Shown here in pieces: positions 33,531 to 45,500 of a stretch of 64,000 nucleotides of DNA. Positions within the stretch are counted from its first letter, which is position 1, and each line of letters starts with the position of its first letter. The DNA is taken from positions 122,114-186,113 of the forward strand of contig KB301692.1 of the NCBI GenBank assembly GCA_000328365.1, given 5' to 3'. Below the pieces are notes generated by a model. The model searched no databases and was not told where the DNA came from. It worked only from the letters and a program-made list of their open reading frames with translations. The position numbers were made by a program, and so were the translations under genes. The DNA comes from Capitella teleta. Its lineage: Eukaryota; Annelida; Polychaeta; Capitellidae.

Positions 33531-36500
33531 TATAATAATTAATTATAATAATTAGAGCTGGGCGAATTGGGCTTCAACACGGATACATGGGCACAGATAT
33601 TTATGCCCAAACACAGGAGCATGCACCTGCAGCGTAATGACCCAGCGCCTGGCACACGCTATGAGCGCTAAAACCAAGATCTGTCTGCAACAGTTAAAGA
33701 CAAGCGACCTTGACCTACTGCTGTCATCCTTCTTGTGCATTTCTTTTATCAAAACGTTCAGAATAAGTTTCAAGAGGCAACGCACATTCACACAGCTCTC
33801 TTGCCAGAGGTGGATTTCTTATCAGCATAGGCTATTTTAGGTATTTTTCCCCGATTGCACGAGTAGCAGATTATAAGCCCAAGATCGTTAAAGATGCAAC
33901 CACAATAACGTGCGCTTTGTGCTACATTGTACACTTTCAACAAACATGGTTTCGAAATGTACTGACTTGGTAACTTCGTGAGACGCAAGGCTGAAGGCAG
34001 TTCACGGCAATTGTTCTATAGAAAGTTTGAAATGATTCAAGTCGCTAGATCGCCAAGTACATCTACTCATCTATATTATTATTAACTGTACATATCTGAT
34101 CAATTTCAAACATGGTTCAAGGTCGAGAAATTGATGAAATTCAGTGCTGTTTGTGGTTCACATGAAAAATGCAATTGACAAAGCTGTCACGTGTTGGAAA
34201 ATAAGTACTGTCGTAACAGAGGCAACGAAGTGAGGTGAAGAAGAATTTATTTTTAATGTATATACATAATAATAGCTTATATACACATGAACCGATGAAC
34301 AACTCTCAGTTGCGAATGATATGAATAGAATGATCGAGATGATCAGATTTACTCCAGTGATTGAAGTTCCGAGTTCATAAGACCTTCTCCCTTAAGATGG
34401 ATACTTTGTAACGTGTCTCTTAGTCCTTTTTGACCGTCTCAGGTCGTGCCGTCTGTATTCGGGCAACGGAGATGACGGTGACGTAGCTCCAGATGTACCC
34501 ATCATTGGGGGGATGATCTAATTATCAATATAGAGGCTGGAACCGAGACTAACGGTGATTGTGCATCGGAGGTAGTTGTTGGTTCTGGATGCTCGTCGTC
34601 CAGATGACGAACTCTCAGCTGTTCAAGATGGCAACCCCACTCTTGACCTCTCGATGTGCGCACAGTGTACATGCGTGCACTTGACTTCGGTATAATGGCT
34701 CCATCTTTTGGTTGCGCTTGATCCAGGTGGTCGAAAACACAACGCGTAACATGTGTGCCCTACGTTAAGATGAGCAGCCGTAGTCTTGTACACCTTGGTC
34801 TGCTTGTCACCTTTTCTGTGCCGTCTCCGGGTTCTGATGCTGCTCCTCGGCCATCGCGCTGTAGTCGATGCCGATCTGAACTGCGTCCAGCTCCATGTGT
34901 GACAGGGCGTCATTGGCGGAGTTCTCAGAGCCGGGAATGTATTCGACGGTGCAGTTCATTTCGGCGATGCCGCGATGGCCGACAGCTTGTAATATTTAGG
35001 TCCGGTTCGTTAATGTAATATTTACTCGTCGCCTTTCTGGGGTCTGTACTGACCGGTACACTTCTAAATATTGTCCGAATCTAATTAAATTCGCAAATTT
35101 TATTTTTACCTTTGAACCAAAAGATTTCCCTAAAACAAAGAACACTGAAGAAGAAATAACTTTATACCTTCTAAGGTTTTATTTACTGGGTTTCAAACCT
35201 TAGCTATTTAATTTATACAATTACCAAATGTGCGCAGGCATTTACCATAAATTTAACTAACCTAGCACAATAATTAACACTACCTAGAAGTTGGGAATTG
35301 AAGAAATATGAAACGTTGAATATTACTGAATTTAGAGTGCACCCGATAGCCCCGGTCAACACGATACCTCTCTCCCACTCGTCGCTGCCTCGTCGCTGCC
35401 TCGTCCTTGTCCTTCCGCGTCGTTCCCTGAGTGGATGTCCTGTCTTTTTCATCTTGAACCTCCCGAGAGATAACTGTTCGTCCTGGCCTTCTGGGTGACT
35501 TCCTGTCCGTTGGTCTTCTTGAGCGCAAAATGCTAAACTTGCAAACTGAAACTCCTTCCCTCGCTCCCGGGTTTAAATCTCCCTCCGCGCGTGTTCGTTG
35601 TCACATAGGCCGTTTTTCCACTTGAAAATCCCGCGCCTGTCTGACATTAATCTCGAGTGGAAGAGAGCGGTCTTTCGGTGCATTTATATTTGAATCCCCA
35701 ACTCTAACGGTCAAAACTATCTATTCACTATCCTATAATATGAATTTGAAAGCATGGATAATAATGATTATGATACCTGAAAATATATAGAAATGTTATA
35801 CATGGTTATACACGCTTCTCACTCGTCATGGGGTCCTCATCCTTTACAAGCTGGCGCTGCTGCCGTGCTGTCTGCGTGTCGGTTGCTTTTGTGAACGCTT
35901 GGGTCAGGGGACGGTGATCTGTGCGCAAGGTGAACACCGTGCCATCTAGCCAGTGCTTGAAGTGCTTCCCTGAGAGGTAGGCGGCCAGCAGTTCGCGATC
36001 GAACACGCTGTATTTCTTCTCGGGAGGCCACAGTTTTCGACTGAAGAATGCAATCGGGATCACAGCGTCTGAACCGGCCACCGTTTGCTGCAGGGCGCCC
36101 CCTATCGCGATGTCACTGGCGTCTGTGACGAGTTGCACGGGGCGCTGAGGGTCAGGGTGGTCGGCAAGCGCGGCTTTGCTGCTTGTGAACGCAGCCTTGT
36201 GCTTCTCCGTCCATCGAAGTCAGCTTTCTTGCGTGACGTAAGTTCGTAGATCGGGGCGATGATCTCGACTGCCTTTGGAATGAATCGGTGGTAGTAGTTG
36301 AGCATCCCAGTGTATTCTTGGCTCTGGCAGAGGACGGATGCTGTCGGCGCTCACGTGATGTCCGAGGATGTCGACTTGAGGGGCACCGAAAACACACTTG
36401 TCGACGCGGGCGACAAGACTGTTCTTCGCCATCAGAGTGAGCACCTGTCGCAGATGCTCTTGGTGGTCGTCGGGGTTCCTACTGAAAATCAGCAGATCGT

Positions 36501-39500
36501 CAACGTGAACGGCCACGAAGGGAAGATCGCTAAAGATGAGGTCCATAGTGCGTTGAAAGGTGGCGCCAGCATTGCACAACTCGAACGGAGTGTAGTAAAA
36601 TACAAAGCTCCCGAGCGGAGGGACGATCGCAGTCTTCGGCACGTCTTCGGGGCTGACTGGGATTTGAAAGTATCCCTTCAGCAGGTTGATTTCCGAGAAG
36701 ACTCGATAGCCCGTTCCGTATGGTGAAGCCTGACGAGGCGATGGGGGCGAGGGAGGCTATCTGGATGCGAGTGTCGGGGGCCGGCATTTCTTGGCTTCGT
36801 TGCCGTAGCGGGAGTGGTAGAAGCACATGGTTGGTGCCTCTGGGTCTGTGCTGAGTGTGCTCCTCTTCTTGGCTGCTGGGGTCGCGCTGCAGATGTCGCC
36901 TACCTGTGGCGATACCTCGAAGGTAGCACCCCGGCGCAATGTTGCCTTGTTGGCGTCAAGGAGCTTGTCGGCCTGAGCAATGAGATCCCTTGTCTCAATT
37001 GTGTGCGCGTCTGGAAACTTTGGCGCACTGCATTGGGGAGACTCTGCAGGAAGATTTCGCTCTCCAGGCTTACAGTCTTTTTTGGTGGGCCACTCTTGTC
37101 TGCGGGGAGGATAAGGAGGGATTGGATCTCCTCCCAGGGATCGCGGGCGGTGTTATCGCCTGGAGGCTGCTGAGCCAGGCTCAGGACGCGTTGCGGTTTG
37201 TCGCTCTCCGACAGCGAGAAGCGCTTCAGGATGTACGCCTTGAGGTCTTTGTACTTCAGCTGTTCGGGTTGCTCCATGAGCCAGGCCTGGATAAGGTCGG
37301 CAGTCTCCTCCGACATGGCGCTCAGCGTGTGGTCTGCCATCGCCACCCCGTTTTTTATGCCGAAGTACATTGCAAATCGGTGTCTGTACCATCTGCATAA
37401 CGATGAAAGAGAACTGCTCCAATTAGATGCATCACAGGAGATGCCAATCTGCTCGTTTGGGTTGAAATGAGCCAGAACATTGTCGCTGCCGAACATCTCC
37501 TTAATCGTCTGGAACGCCTGTAACTGGACCGCATTTCCACTCCACGGCTTTCTTCGTCAGTTGATGTAATGGCTCTGCGATGGTAGATGCATCTGGTAGG
37601 AACTTTCCGTAGAACCGCATTGAACCCAGGAAAGACTTCAGCTCAGACACGTTGTTTGGTGGTGGCATCTCTAACACAGCATCAAGCTTGGAACCCTTGG
37701 CCACTCCATGGTTTGAGCGTAAATGTCCCAAGTAATGTACGAATGGCTGTGCGAATTCACACTTCTCCATTCTTGCTCTCAGGCTCTTCTCGTTCAAACG
37801 CGAGTGAGAAGTGCCCGTAGGTTGGTCACGTGATCATCAGCATCCTTTCCACTCACAAGAATGTCATTCAAGTAGACAGCTACTCCCGATAGGTCTGCTG
37901 TGAGCTGCTCCATTACTTCTTGGAAATAGCCCGGCGCTGATGTTACTCTAAAAGGAAGTCTCTTTTGTAGTAGTACCCCGGTGTGGGTGCCGAGTGCCAA
38001 CCTCTTGTGTGACACAGGGCCTAGTGGGATCTGGTTATAAGCGTTTGCCAAATCCACCTTGGTGAATCCATATCCCCCTGAGAGTTTCTGCATCAGTACT
38101 TCTGATGATGGCATCGGCTGACGACGGGGCTTCAGTTGTGGGTTGACAGTGACTGAATAGTCACCACAAACTCGAAGTTTGGCTTTTGCCTGTCCAGGTG
38201 GCAATGCCTTCCGAATGGGAACCACGGGTGTGCCATCAGGGCAGAACTGTGCTCGTTCCCATATCCCTCGCTTGATTCCGGTCTCGTATGCATCTTCCAG
38301 ATCTTCCTGAATAGCAAACGGCACTGTTCGTGGTTTGCAAAATACAGACTTTGCATTCTCCTTGAAGCTCACGTTCAATTCAAAGTCTTTCAGCTGTCCA
38401 AGCTCTGCCTTGAATACATCCGGAAATTCGTTGCGCACACCCTTGTATCTCTGTTGTCTTGTTGCAAGTGGTCAAAGACGTTGTTGACCTTGTCTGCAGA
38501 ATGATTGACACATTCCACACCTAGTAGAGAATCCACGGATAGTCTCAGAGCTGCAGCCATCAAACAGCTCTGTTTGATGGCTGCACGTCCAAGTTGGTTG
38601 AGTCTGGGTTGCTTGGTCACATTGAAGTCCAATGCTATATCTCGTCCATCGGAAATCTTGGTGAGTACACCCAAAACCGGTAAAGGGTGTTGACTGGCAG
38701 ACTTGCCTCTTGGAATACTTCAGTGATGGCTATCCCATCGCTCTCCATGCTTGTTGGCCAACTAAATTGTCACCAGATCCAGTATCGCACTCGAATTTGA
38801 CAGGATGTCCCTCCAACATAATAGTGACATGAAGGTCGTCAGCTTGTGAAGAAGAAGACTGTTGGCAGGAGCCGACAACTGGCTTTGAACCTTTCTTCTT
38901 CTGTAAACATGCCTTTTCCAAATGCCCTTTCTTCTGGCATTGCCGACACGTGCTGTCTTTATGCTTGCATCCTGTAGCTTTGTGTCTCTTCTGACCACAT
39001 CAATAGCAGGTACCATTCTTTCTTTGATGCTTTTTTGCCAGTCTGCAATGCGTTGTGGCAACGCTCCACAAGCAGTCTCTTTTGCAACCCTTGCTGCTTC
39101 CTCCACAGCCACCGCAATTGCTCGCGAAAACGTCAGATCTTCGTCCTTCACCTTGAAAACTGCCTTCAATACAGCTTCATATTGATAGAACAGATGAAGT
39201 GCGTCCGCATGGCTTCATCTTGAGGTTTCTTGATGCTGTCAGAATCGCAGGTCATTGCATCTTGGCGAATACGTGAAGCCAACTGATGTGCAGTCTCTCC
39301 TGGTTTTCGCTGCATCTTCGACCAGAGCTTGAAACGTTCTCGTACAACGAATCTTCTAGGATGGAACTGGTCCTGCATGAAATCTTGCATTCTCTCTACT
39401 CTAGAGTGAGCTCATTGATGTTCATGGGTGGATTCTGCTGGTGGATGCTGCGAGGTTAGACAGCATCTTGTAAATGGTAGGCGACTCGTTTGTAAGTACA

Positions 39501-42500
39501 GAATACAGATGCTCTCTTGGTTGGGTGAATCGAGTGGGCGTTGGCAAAAGTCAGGAAACGCAACCAGTAATCAGACCAGAGTTCTGTCAGTGAATCAAAT
39601 GCACCAAATGATGGCCACGTGCTCACAGACAAAGTTGTAGTATGGCCACAGTCTTCTGTCTTCTTCTGAAGCAATGCAGTCTTCAAAATCTCCACTTGGT
39701 TTTGTTGGTATTTCAATGCCTCACTCTGTTGTGCAAACTGTTGTTGCATTAGCCTGAAGAGGTCCTCGGTAGTTGCCATTTTGAAGGAAGTTGCAGGAAA
39801 CTTTGCTCTGCGACTGCGTCACCAGTACTGGTAAAGTACCTGTGAAAAAAAAAAAGAGAGTAGATTTAGTAGATCCTGCCGACTGCGCCAATTTGTCGTC
39901 GTCGTGTCGTAACAGAGGCAACAAAGTGAAGTGAAGAAGAATTTATTTTTAATGTAAAAACATGAGCTTATATACACATGAACTGATAAATAACTCTCAG
40001 TTGCGAATGATATGAATAGAATGATCGAGATGATCAGATTGACTCCAGTGATTGAAGTTCAGAGTTCATAACAAGTACAAAAGGAGAAAGTCAACAACGC
40101 GTGGTTACATCACTTTTGCATGATGACTGAAGAGATTCAAGGGCATAAAATTAGTGCATTGTTGACATCGTGTAATCTTGTAATTTATATAATCCAAACG
40201 TGTTTGGCACCGTATAACACTCACTAGTGTGGGTGTGCCGTAAAACATCAATTTCCTTTCCTTTCCTTGACATCGCTCAGCTTCAGTGAGCAGCGTTTTT
40301 GTGCGGAATGGCTATGTGCTACGTTCACTGTGCACTCGATACGGACTCGATTCAATTTTACACTATCCGTGTTTTAACTATTCATGCTGAAACACGGATA
40401 ACGGATACTACTGAACACACCCAATATCCGACGGATCACGGATACGGATATCCGCCCAGCCTTAGAATCATGACCCTCCCGCAACACTGGCAAACAAGTC
40501 AAACAACGAAGAAATATATTTGAGGTCAATTTCAGCCTCAATAAAAAATGTTGAAGTACATGAAGCAGCTCCCCGCTCAAAAAAATGGAATACTTTTCTT
40601 TTTTTGCAAGAACTTTGTTACAATTTACACTGAACACTCAACCACCACCGCTCTCCTTGTTATTGAGTCATTGAATTACCTAATCAGTCTCAATTTTCAT
40701 CAATGTGATTCAAATCAGCTAATTTTATATCGTATACAGAGACAGACATGCACGTGTATTTTTATAATGCAATACAATGCAGTAATTTCCTTATTTGAGA
40801 TTCATAAAAGTAAAGTTGACTCTCACGTTGTTGCAGTTTCACCCTTCTGCAAATGTAGCGAGATGTAGAATTTGGCTGAATCCAACGCAAATTCTGAAGC
40901 CCATTCAGGACCAGTTGCAATGTCCTCAAAGCGAGATTCATATAAGATCCTTAGTTGTTGACAAACATTTAAAAATAGAAATCTATATTTAATTGCTACG
41001 ATGAGTCAGAATATTGCATTTAATGATGTTATTGTATGTTGCAAACATACCTTCGTTGCTAGAAGACTGAGCTCCGTGACAAAGGATTTCGCTCACTACA
41101 TGTCCCTGATTGTCTGCTTCCAGACACTCGCAAAATGCCTCGCAATCGCGGTCTGTCCGCTTTGCTAGATGGTCTAGCAACTCACCGACTTGCTGATAAG
41201 GACTCCTGTTCAGCTGAGATATAATATAATATACTGGGGGTCAAAATATATTCACAAGTAATGGGAATTTATCGGTGTGGGTTCACAATAATGATAGTAA
41301 TTTATTTTGTATAATAAAATATACACACACATGCGCACGCGTACGCACACACACACAAAAACATAAAACAAAACAACAGAGAGAAAAAACTGAAAAGCAG
41401 ACAGTTTGCATAATATATTCACAAATGGCGTTCAAGGCAAAATTAATTGCAAATGTTATGGGAAAATTTCTTTCTTTTTTTTCTCTCTCTAAAACCACGC
41501 TTTGTGCCTCAAAATAATTGACATTTATAATGATTGATGGTTGTAGAAATAATTGCAGTAGTCCATTACTTTGACAAATATGTGCCTTTCTGGCACCGAT
41601 AATCCCATCTGAAGTTCTCAACCCTAATGATAACATGGCGTTATGCATTCGCTGTTTTCGATTATCTGCATCCAATGTCGTGATGAGGGCACGCCAAGTA
41701 CTTGAGAGCAAATCAGCTGCGATCCTATGCTCTCTGTGGCTGCCGTGTGGGGTTGATGTTTCAACATAGTTCTATGCCCCATTGGGCCACATGCATTGTG
41801 ATTGTGATAAGGTAAATGTATATGACAACATACAAAAGAAAATAAGAGAAAGGGGAGGAAGGAAATCAATCAATGAATTATCATAATTATTAACTCGTTA
41901 GAGCAGTTGAAAGGAAATCAAGCTCATGCTAATCCCATCTTGTTGACTGCCAACTGCCGTTCTGCTCATTATATAATTATTATAAATTTACATTAATCTG
42001 ATCAACTTTCCAATGTCGTTATCATTATGATGATATCAGTGTTCAAAGTTCAGCAAAAGCTCTGTAATTAGTCAGTTTCAGCCTCGCAAGGAGGTCTGTA
42101 TTACTCCTCATTAGCATGTTTCTGTTTGTTTTTTTTTAAGCCTTGTTCGTGGCATCTAATGTATCATCTGACATTATTCCATTACACTTTCCATTCTGTC
42201 TTTTCCATTACAAGTTATAGCATTAAGAAATGCATGTTCAGATTCGAGGCATGAGTCATTGACACCTTAAACACATAGGGGAAAAAAAAAGGAAAAAAAA
42301 GGGAGAGATGAAGATAGAGAAGGGAAAAAGAAAAAAAAAAAATTAAATACATAAGAAAAAAAGAATGTAATTCTGCTCACAAGAAATGACTATCACATTT
42401 TGACTTTAGTTCTTGTTGCATATATAATAATTTTGAATATTGCATTCCATTTGATATTCGATTTTTGAGGCTTTGAAATTTGCTGAGACTATTTTTATTG

Positions 42501-45500
42501 AGTGCGTTTCACACTTGGCGAGAAGAGAAGTGGGAGAGCTATTGATTGTATTTACGATGGAGTAGCGGAGACCCAACTTGAAGAACTGGTGTCGGTGCGC
42601 TGACAAACGAAGGCGACCATGAGTCGTGTGGGATTCATTTGTTGTAACGGAATTTGTGAAGTATTGTGGGAGGAGATTGGCTTTCAATTTGTAATAGAAA
42701 TAGAATTTTATTTCAAAGAGTTGTCTGATGTCTGCTATTTGTAGGAGTCCAAGGGTTTTAAATAGAGGGTCGGTGTGTGAGTTATATTTGCTGTTGCTGA
42801 TATTTCTAAGTGCTCTTTTCTGAATTTTGTAGATGTTGTTGATGTGCGCTGAAAAGCCACAAGCTAGAATTCCATAATTGAAATGCGGAACTATTAGTGA
42901 GTTATAAATGTGCAATTTAGCTGCAAGCGGGATTGTGTTTCTGAGATTATTTAGGGTGTCTGTGATTTGTGAGATGTTCTTAGTGATTCTTTCAATGTGA
43001 GGCTTCCACGTCAAGTGTTTGTCTAGTGTGACTCCCAAACAAATTGAAGGTGTCTGTATTTTCTATCTGTTGATTGTTAATGGTGATGACTGGGAGTGTG
43101 AGTTTGCGATGGGGTGTGCGGAATACAATGGATTTTGTTTTTGAAATATTTAGGGATAATTTATTTGTGCAGAGCCATTTGTATACTTGAGGTCCAAGAG
43201 ATTTCCTAGAGATTTTGATGTCCACCATGAGGACCATTAGATGCATAATTGATCTGACGCGTGATCCGAGGGACTAGTGTTTAGTGGCCTGCAATACATG
43301 TGCAGAATATTTAGTTGTTATTTAAGCACAGGACATCTGTTCCCTTACTCCCTGGTGGAATGGTGGAAACAGCGACTTCCACCTCCTCATCATATTGGCT
43401 TATGGATCAAATGGTTCAATTGAGCCTTCCCTAAAAGTCAATGATAAGTTTTGATAACACCATTAGCTGACACATGAATCGTGATTGATTCGTGTTTGGA
43501 TATTCATTACATAATGAGATCTGGAGATTCCCTCCGCATTGAGAAGCACCTGTCAGTAGATTGTGTCTCTTTGCAGTTGATTTACACTCCCTTGATTTTT
43601 TGCTTATCATATTTATTTATATGATTTATATTGGTGCTATACAAAGTTCAGTGAACGAAATATCTTGTCAGTCTTGCATCCTGAAGATATCACCAAAGCT
43701 ACTGAATTCTGACAATGCTGACATAGTTTACGTGATTTGTGAGCATGTTATTTAATAGCAGTGATTATTACATGGCCAGAAATCAATAAAGACCAAAACC
43801 AATAACCGGGTCGTGAGCTTACACCCTGGCTGATTGTTGAACTTTGAACTTTGAGTTTAAGTCTGAGGATCTCTTTCAGATCAAGAAGAAGCAGGAGCAC
43901 ATTCGCCAGGTTCTCGATACTCGTAAAATTGCCTTTGAAGAAGTGGACGTGGCGTCTCCTGAGAACGAAACAGAGAAGCAGTTTATGAGGGACAACGCTG
44001 AGCCAGAGGAAGGCAAAAACTTTGTCTTGCCACCGCAGATCTTCAATGACCAAGTCTACTGTGGGGTGGGTGTTTTGATGATTGCATCCTATTCTTCATC
44101 GCTCCTCCTGCCATTCATGCAGAGTCACACTGGCTTTCAAGATGCTGTAGAGATTGATAATTTGCCTGAGTTCCTGAAGCTGGTAAGATGAATTATTCAA
44201 TTTATGAAATTTCATTCGATTTCTATTATACTGGTAATTTACTAATTTATGAGGTAAATGATAATATTTTTTTCTTATATTATATATTTTTTGCTGCTTT
44301 CTTTGTATACTGTATGAAGTAGTTAGTATTCTGTGTAATCAAGATGCTCTGCGGCAATGCCTAACCTTATGCACAATGTTTGGTGGTGGTTAATTATTTC
44401 TTATAATTATAAATGAGCTGGTGATTTATTCTGTGAAAGTTCTTCCCATTTATAATACCATGGTTGTAGGTGTGATAGCTGGTACATCTTGGATAAACAA
44501 ACAATTGAAATATTGATTGGAAGAGCCTTTTCTTAGTGTGAATTTTCAGTCGTTGAAATTTTCTTTTCATCACATCTGATTTCTGTCTGACTTTTCAGCT
44601 TTTTGTGATTCTCATAATTATTCAACCAAATGAAAGGTCATTCTCTGCATGGAGTTGTTCAATTGTTGTTATTGATGCGGCTACTAATGGTCTCTTTGGC
44701 TAAACATTGTGTTCCATATTTGCACTGAAACCCCATTGAATCGTATTTATGCTCAACTCTTAATCTTTTATGTTATGAGATGAGAAATGCACTCACTTCT
44801 ACTTGCAGTAACTGAAATATTTGTATGATTAACTTGAAACGAGTAATTTTATTTTTAAATCCTTCTCACATAGACACGGTGAATTTCAGTAAATTCAGAA
44901 GAACAGATAGCTCTGTGTTTTTTCAAACTAAAGGTAAACAAATTATGAGTCACAAGAAAAAAAAAGCGTTTGTGAATATGGCGGCTTTCACCTACTGTCG
45001 TCTTCCCAAACGCCTGTTTCACAAGTTTCGGAAGACGTGATCAATTCAGTCGCGATTTGTGTTTGCGGTGCAGCCTCCTTGCAAGAGAACAATGCATGCT
45101 TCATAACCACATATCATACGCATGTGAAAGCATCAAGTAAGTAACCCGGCTGTATATCAATTATTCTGTAGTTCTTGTAGATCGAAATCATATATTTAAT
45201 CAAATTATAACTGATTTGCACTCTGTAGCTGGGTGAATAGTATTAACAAATCACTGCATTTTATGTATTCTACACTTGGCAGTTGGCACGTCTGTCATAT
45301 TAATCTGTGTACAATTGTGTAGTTTTAGCATGGTATTAATGAATATTAATTTTAATTATGTTTTATTCAGTATTTGCAAGAAGAAGAGGAGCCAGTGGTT
45401 GAGGAGGTTGTTGAGGTGCAGCACAGTGTCAAAGTTTTCTCAGCTCCTCCGACCAAGGTCGAAGACATGCCAAAGGTCACACAGAAAAATCTGTCCTCGG

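Larger units (their letters stand above)
31080..34203. other. First part of the fusion-gene intron
   Basis: Contains the 44-bp mini-element, an inverted repeat at about 32112-32166 (AGGTGAGCAA / TTGCTCACCT arms), a GAGTTCACTA tandem cluster at 33285-33345 and an (AAT)n tract near 33500-33545. No host exon is recognised. Confidence 0.5.
34204..40078 (-). mobile_element. Ty3/gypsy-type LTR retrotransposon fossil (broken, nested)
   Basis: The LTRs lie at 34209-34382 and 39905-40073 (TG...CA type, about 170 bp). They are roughly 94% alike by eye apart from a small length difference, so the insertion is moderately young. The 5-bp duplication AGTAC flanks the element (34204-34208 and 40074-40078). 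On the minus strand, a primer-site-like TTGGCGCAGTCGG follows the right LTR. Then come gag-like (about 39780-38900), protease-like (about 38900-38730) and reverse-transcriptase to early RNase H parts (about 38440-37430). An integrase tail lies at about 34740-34480, and a purine tract beside the left LTR. The middle is replaced by a second Ty3/gypsy-type segment. It is broken, with several interruptions. Confidence 0.85.
40079..43879. other. Last part of fusion-gene intron 1
   Basis: Besides the CARD exon and the LINE, it holds a block of inverted GGATATCCG/ACGGAT motifs (about 40365-40460) and a CA-rich microsatellite (41321-41362). No other exon was recognised. Confidence 0.5.

Noticed and set aside
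38549-38588. Inverted repeat GCAGCCATCAAACAG / CTGTTTGATGGCTGC as another mini-element
   Set aside because: It lies inside the LTR-element fossil and has no flanking direct repeats.
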